From the NCBI GenBank assembly GCA_021781255.1, contig JAJXXG010001291.1, positions 1 to 8,582 on the forward strand: a stretch of 8,582 nt of DNA. Direction: 5' to 3'. Position numbers and translations under genes: made by a program. This document shows positions 7,040 through 8,582 of this stretch, one piece after another (positions within the stretch are counted from its first letter, which is position 1; the number at the start of each line of letters is the position of its first letter). Source of the DNA: Acidobacteriota bacterium (GTDB taxonomy: Bacteria > Acidobacteriota > Terriglobia > Terriglobales > Acidobacteriaceae). Below the pieces are notes generated by a model, which was given only the letters and a program-made list of their open reading frames with translations, did not search any database and had not been told where the DNA came from.

Positions 7040-8380
7040 ATGCTTCAGGTCGAAGGCGGGTTTGGGAGCGGCAGGCTGGCCAGCATGGCAGTTCTGATTG
7101 GGCTGGTGCTCGGTCTTGCGGTTGCGGCGCGGGCACAGCAGCCCCTGGTGGAAAAGCTGGTTCTGGATGACACGATCCAGCCGGTGAGCGCCGGAATGCT
7201 GGAGAGAGCGATTGCGCGCGCCAACTCAGAGGGCGCGGCGGCTCTGCTGGTGGAGCTGGACACGCCGGGCGGGATGCTGGAGTCGACGCGGGCCATGGCC
7301 GGCGCGATTTTGAGCTCGCGGGTGCCGGTGATTGTGTATGTGGCTCCGGCGGGTGCGCGGGCAGGGTCGGCGGGATTTTTTCTGCTGGAGTCAGCGGACG
7401 TGGCGGCCATGGCTCCGGGAACCAACGCGGGAGCGGCGCATCCGGTGCTGGAGTTTGGCAAGCCGGATGAGACGATGAACCAGAAGATCCTGAACGATGC
7501 GCAGGCGTTCTTGCGCTCATTTGTCACCAAGCGGAATCGCAACGCCGAGGCAGCGCAGGCCGCCGTGCAATCGTCCCACTCGTATACGGCCGAGGAAGCG
7601 CTGGCGCAGAACCTGATTGATCTGACGGCCGCCAACGAAGCGGAGCTGCTGGCCAAGCTGGACGGCCGCGAGATTACCCGCCTGGATGGGACGAAGATGA
7701 CGCTGCATCTGGCGGGCGCCCGGGTGGAGACGATGAAGCCCACGCTGCGCGAGACGCTGCTGGGATGGCTGGTGAATCCGAATATAGCCATGCTGCTGCT
7801 GGTGGGCGGCGGGCTGCTTATCTACCTGGAATTTAATACGCCCGGCACGATTGTTCCCGGCACGCTGGGGACGCTGATGGTGCTGCTGGCGGTCTTTGGG
7901 CTGAATCTGCTGCCGATTCGTTACACGGCGGTGCTGCTGCTGGTGGCGGCGGTGGTGCTGATGGTGCTGGAGGCGAAGTTTGGCGGCCACGGCGCGCTGG
8001 CGATTGCCGGGATTGCGTGCCTGCTGTTTGGAACCCTGACGCTGATTGCCGCGCCGGTGCCGGAGATGGCCATCCACCCATGGGTGGCGATTGCGGTGAG
8101 CGTGGGGTTTGGCGGCATCACGGTGCTGCTGGTGCGGCTGGCGGTACGCGCGCGACGCCTGAAGGCGAGGCTGGGCGCGGATGCGCTGATTGGGAGCACG
8201 GCAACCGCTATGGAGCCGCTGGAGCCCGAGGGGCACGTTGTGGTGGAGGGAGAGATTTGGCGGGCTGTGGCCAGCGCGCCGGTGCCTGCGGGAGCACGTT
8301 TGCGCGTGGTGGGGCATGAGGAGTATCTGCTGCGCGTGACGCCGGAACAGGAGCAGCAATCACACGCGCCAGTGGTGTGA
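7040..8380 (+). CDS. nfeD: NfeD, full-length ClpP-class membrane serine protease with OB-type C-terminal domain
   Basis: Membrane-bound protease of the NfeD1 type; the archaeal homologue PH1510 cleaves the hydrophobic C-terminus of its partner stomatin. The ATG at 7040 has a good ribosome site (TAGGAG, 6 bases away). The 446-aa product begins with a signal peptide (hydrophobic core about 15-30, cleavage near ARAQQ). The protease domain (about 35-225) shows the LVELDTPGG motif (70-78), the nucleophile Ser110 in ARAGSAGFF, MAPGTNAGAAHPV (124-136) and the likely general base Lys149 in NQKILNDAQAFLRSF, a spacing close to the Ser97-Lys138 dyad of PH1510. Four or five membrane helices follow (about 248-265, 272-292, 296-311, 318-338, 346-368). 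The soluble OB-type domain typical of NfeD (about 384-433) carries LIGSTATAMEPL, GHVVVEGEIWRA and YLLRV. A slipin gene lies directly downstream, the expected partner. The family call is firm. Confidence 0.94.
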   Translation: MLQVEGGFGSGRLASMAVLIGLVLGLAVAARAQQPLVEKLVLDDTIQPVSAGMLERAIARANSEGAAALLVELDTPGGMLESTRAMAGAILSSRVPVIVYVAPAGARAGSAGFFLLESADVAAMAPGTNAGAAHPVLEFGKPDETMNQKILNDAQAFLRSFVTKRNRNAEAAQAAVQSSHSYTAEEALAQNLIDLTAANEAELLAKLDGREITRLDGTKMTLHLAGARVETMKPTLRETLLGWLVNPNIAMLLLVGGGLLIYLEFNTPGTIVPGTLGTLMVLLAVFGLNLLPIRYTAVLLLVAAVVLMVLEAKFGGHGALAIAGIACLLFGTLTLIAAPVPEMAIHPWVAIAVSVGFGGITVLLVRLAVRARRLKARLGADALIGSTATAMEPLEPEGHVVVEGEIWRAVASAPVPAGARLRVVGHEEYLLRVTPEQEQQSHAPVV

Positions 8381-8404
8381 GATATGGCGAAGGTCAACGT
8401 GGAG

Positions 8405-8410
8405 TACAAT
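8405..8410 (+). promoter_or_regulatory. Possible -10 element in front of the slipin gene
   Basis: TACAAT in the 53-base gap between nfeD and the slipin gene, 23 bases before the slipin ATG. No matching -35 is visible (ATATGG at 17-base spacing). The octamer TACAATCC is identical to the one before tRNA-Leu, which is why it is listed. Slipin may simply be read through from nfeD. Confidence 0.25.
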
Positions 8411-8433
8411 CCCTGCTGAGTGAGGAAGGCCCA

Positions 8434-8582
8434 ATGTCTGAACTGCCGATTCCGTTTGCGATTCTGATTGCCATTGTGGTGCTGTACCTGGTGAACTCCA
8501 TCAAGATTTTGCGGGAGTATGAGCGCGGGGTCATCTTCCGGCTGGGACGCGCGCTGCCGACGCCGAAGGGACCGGGAATCAT
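8434..8582 (+). CDS. Slipin (stomatin/SPFH family), 3' partial
   Basis: Only the first 49 codons are in the window. The ATG at 8434 is preceded by AGGAAGG (8423-8429), 4 bases away. The product starts with a short polar stretch, a single membrane anchor (about 6-21, PFAILIAIVVLYLVNS) and then IKILREYERGVIFRLGR (23-39) and a PKGPGI segment. This is the highly conserved beginning of the SPFH/band 7 domain in slipins. Slipins are membrane-microdomain scaffolds, usually encoded next to NfeD proteases as here, and are their known partner and, in archaea, substrate. The rest of the SPFH domain and the coiled-coil C-terminus lie beyond the window. Confidence 0.92.
   Translation, partial: MSELPIPFAILIAIVVLYLVNSIKILREYERGVIFRLGRALPTPKGPGI

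Noticed and set aside
6372..7520. A 382-codon minus-strand frame across the TPR/nfeD junction
   Set aside because: Pro/Ala/Ser-rich shadow of two well-supported + strand genes, with no domain motif.

Overview
The window looks like a chromosomal segment of a GC-rich Acidobacteriota, probably of the Acidobacteriaceae type (Granulicella/Terriglobus/Edaphobacter-like). This is inferred from gene content: a fused cytochrome b with a multiheme c-type partner, a small reaction-centre-type dihaem cytochrome, a DUF3467 protein, and a TPR/NfeD/slipin neighbourhood. No rRNA or species marker is present to confirm it. All supported genes lie on the + strand, and both ends cut through genes.

Region 1 (1-3004) is respiratory. 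It starts inside a fused b6/subunit-IV-type cytochrome b. The stop codon of that gene overlaps the start of a membrane-anchored cytochrome c with six CXXCH haem sites. The two almost certainly form the quinol-oxidising and electron-exit parts of one bc-type complex III; the Rieske gene is presumably upstream and outside the window. A perfect 13-bp hairpin (2397-2434) then probably ends that transcript. It is followed by a secreted dihaem cytochrome resembling half of the tetrahaem cytochrome subunit of photosynthetic reaction centres, a plausible periplasmic electron carrier.

Region 2 (3005-3353) holds a complete tRNA-Leu(UAG) with encoded CCA, a possible promoter and leader in front of it, and short spacers with GC-rich inverted repeats but no protein gene I can support. 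No stretch longer than 300 bases lacks a gene.

Region 3 (3354-5295) is a two-gene cluster: a 101-aa DUF3467 protein, then 16 bases later a polytopic GT39/PMT-like glycosyltransferase that probably uses a polyprenyl-phosphate sugar.

Region 4 (5296-8582) is an envelope module: an exported protein with a FlgO/TolB-like N-terminal domain and two blocks of TPR-like repeats, then a full-length NfeD (ClpP-class Ser/Lys membrane protease plus C-terminal OB-type domain), then the first 49 codons of a slipin (stomatin/SPFH family). NfeD and slipin are established partners. The TPR protein is only 33 bases from nfeD and may belong to the same unit.

I did not find a clearly new defence, mobile or CRISPR-like system. 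The items most worth a second look are the hexahaem cytochrome with duplicated class I domains used in place of cytochrome c1/f, the Glu-less Qo motif of cytochrome b, and the TPR-NfeD-slipin arrangement.
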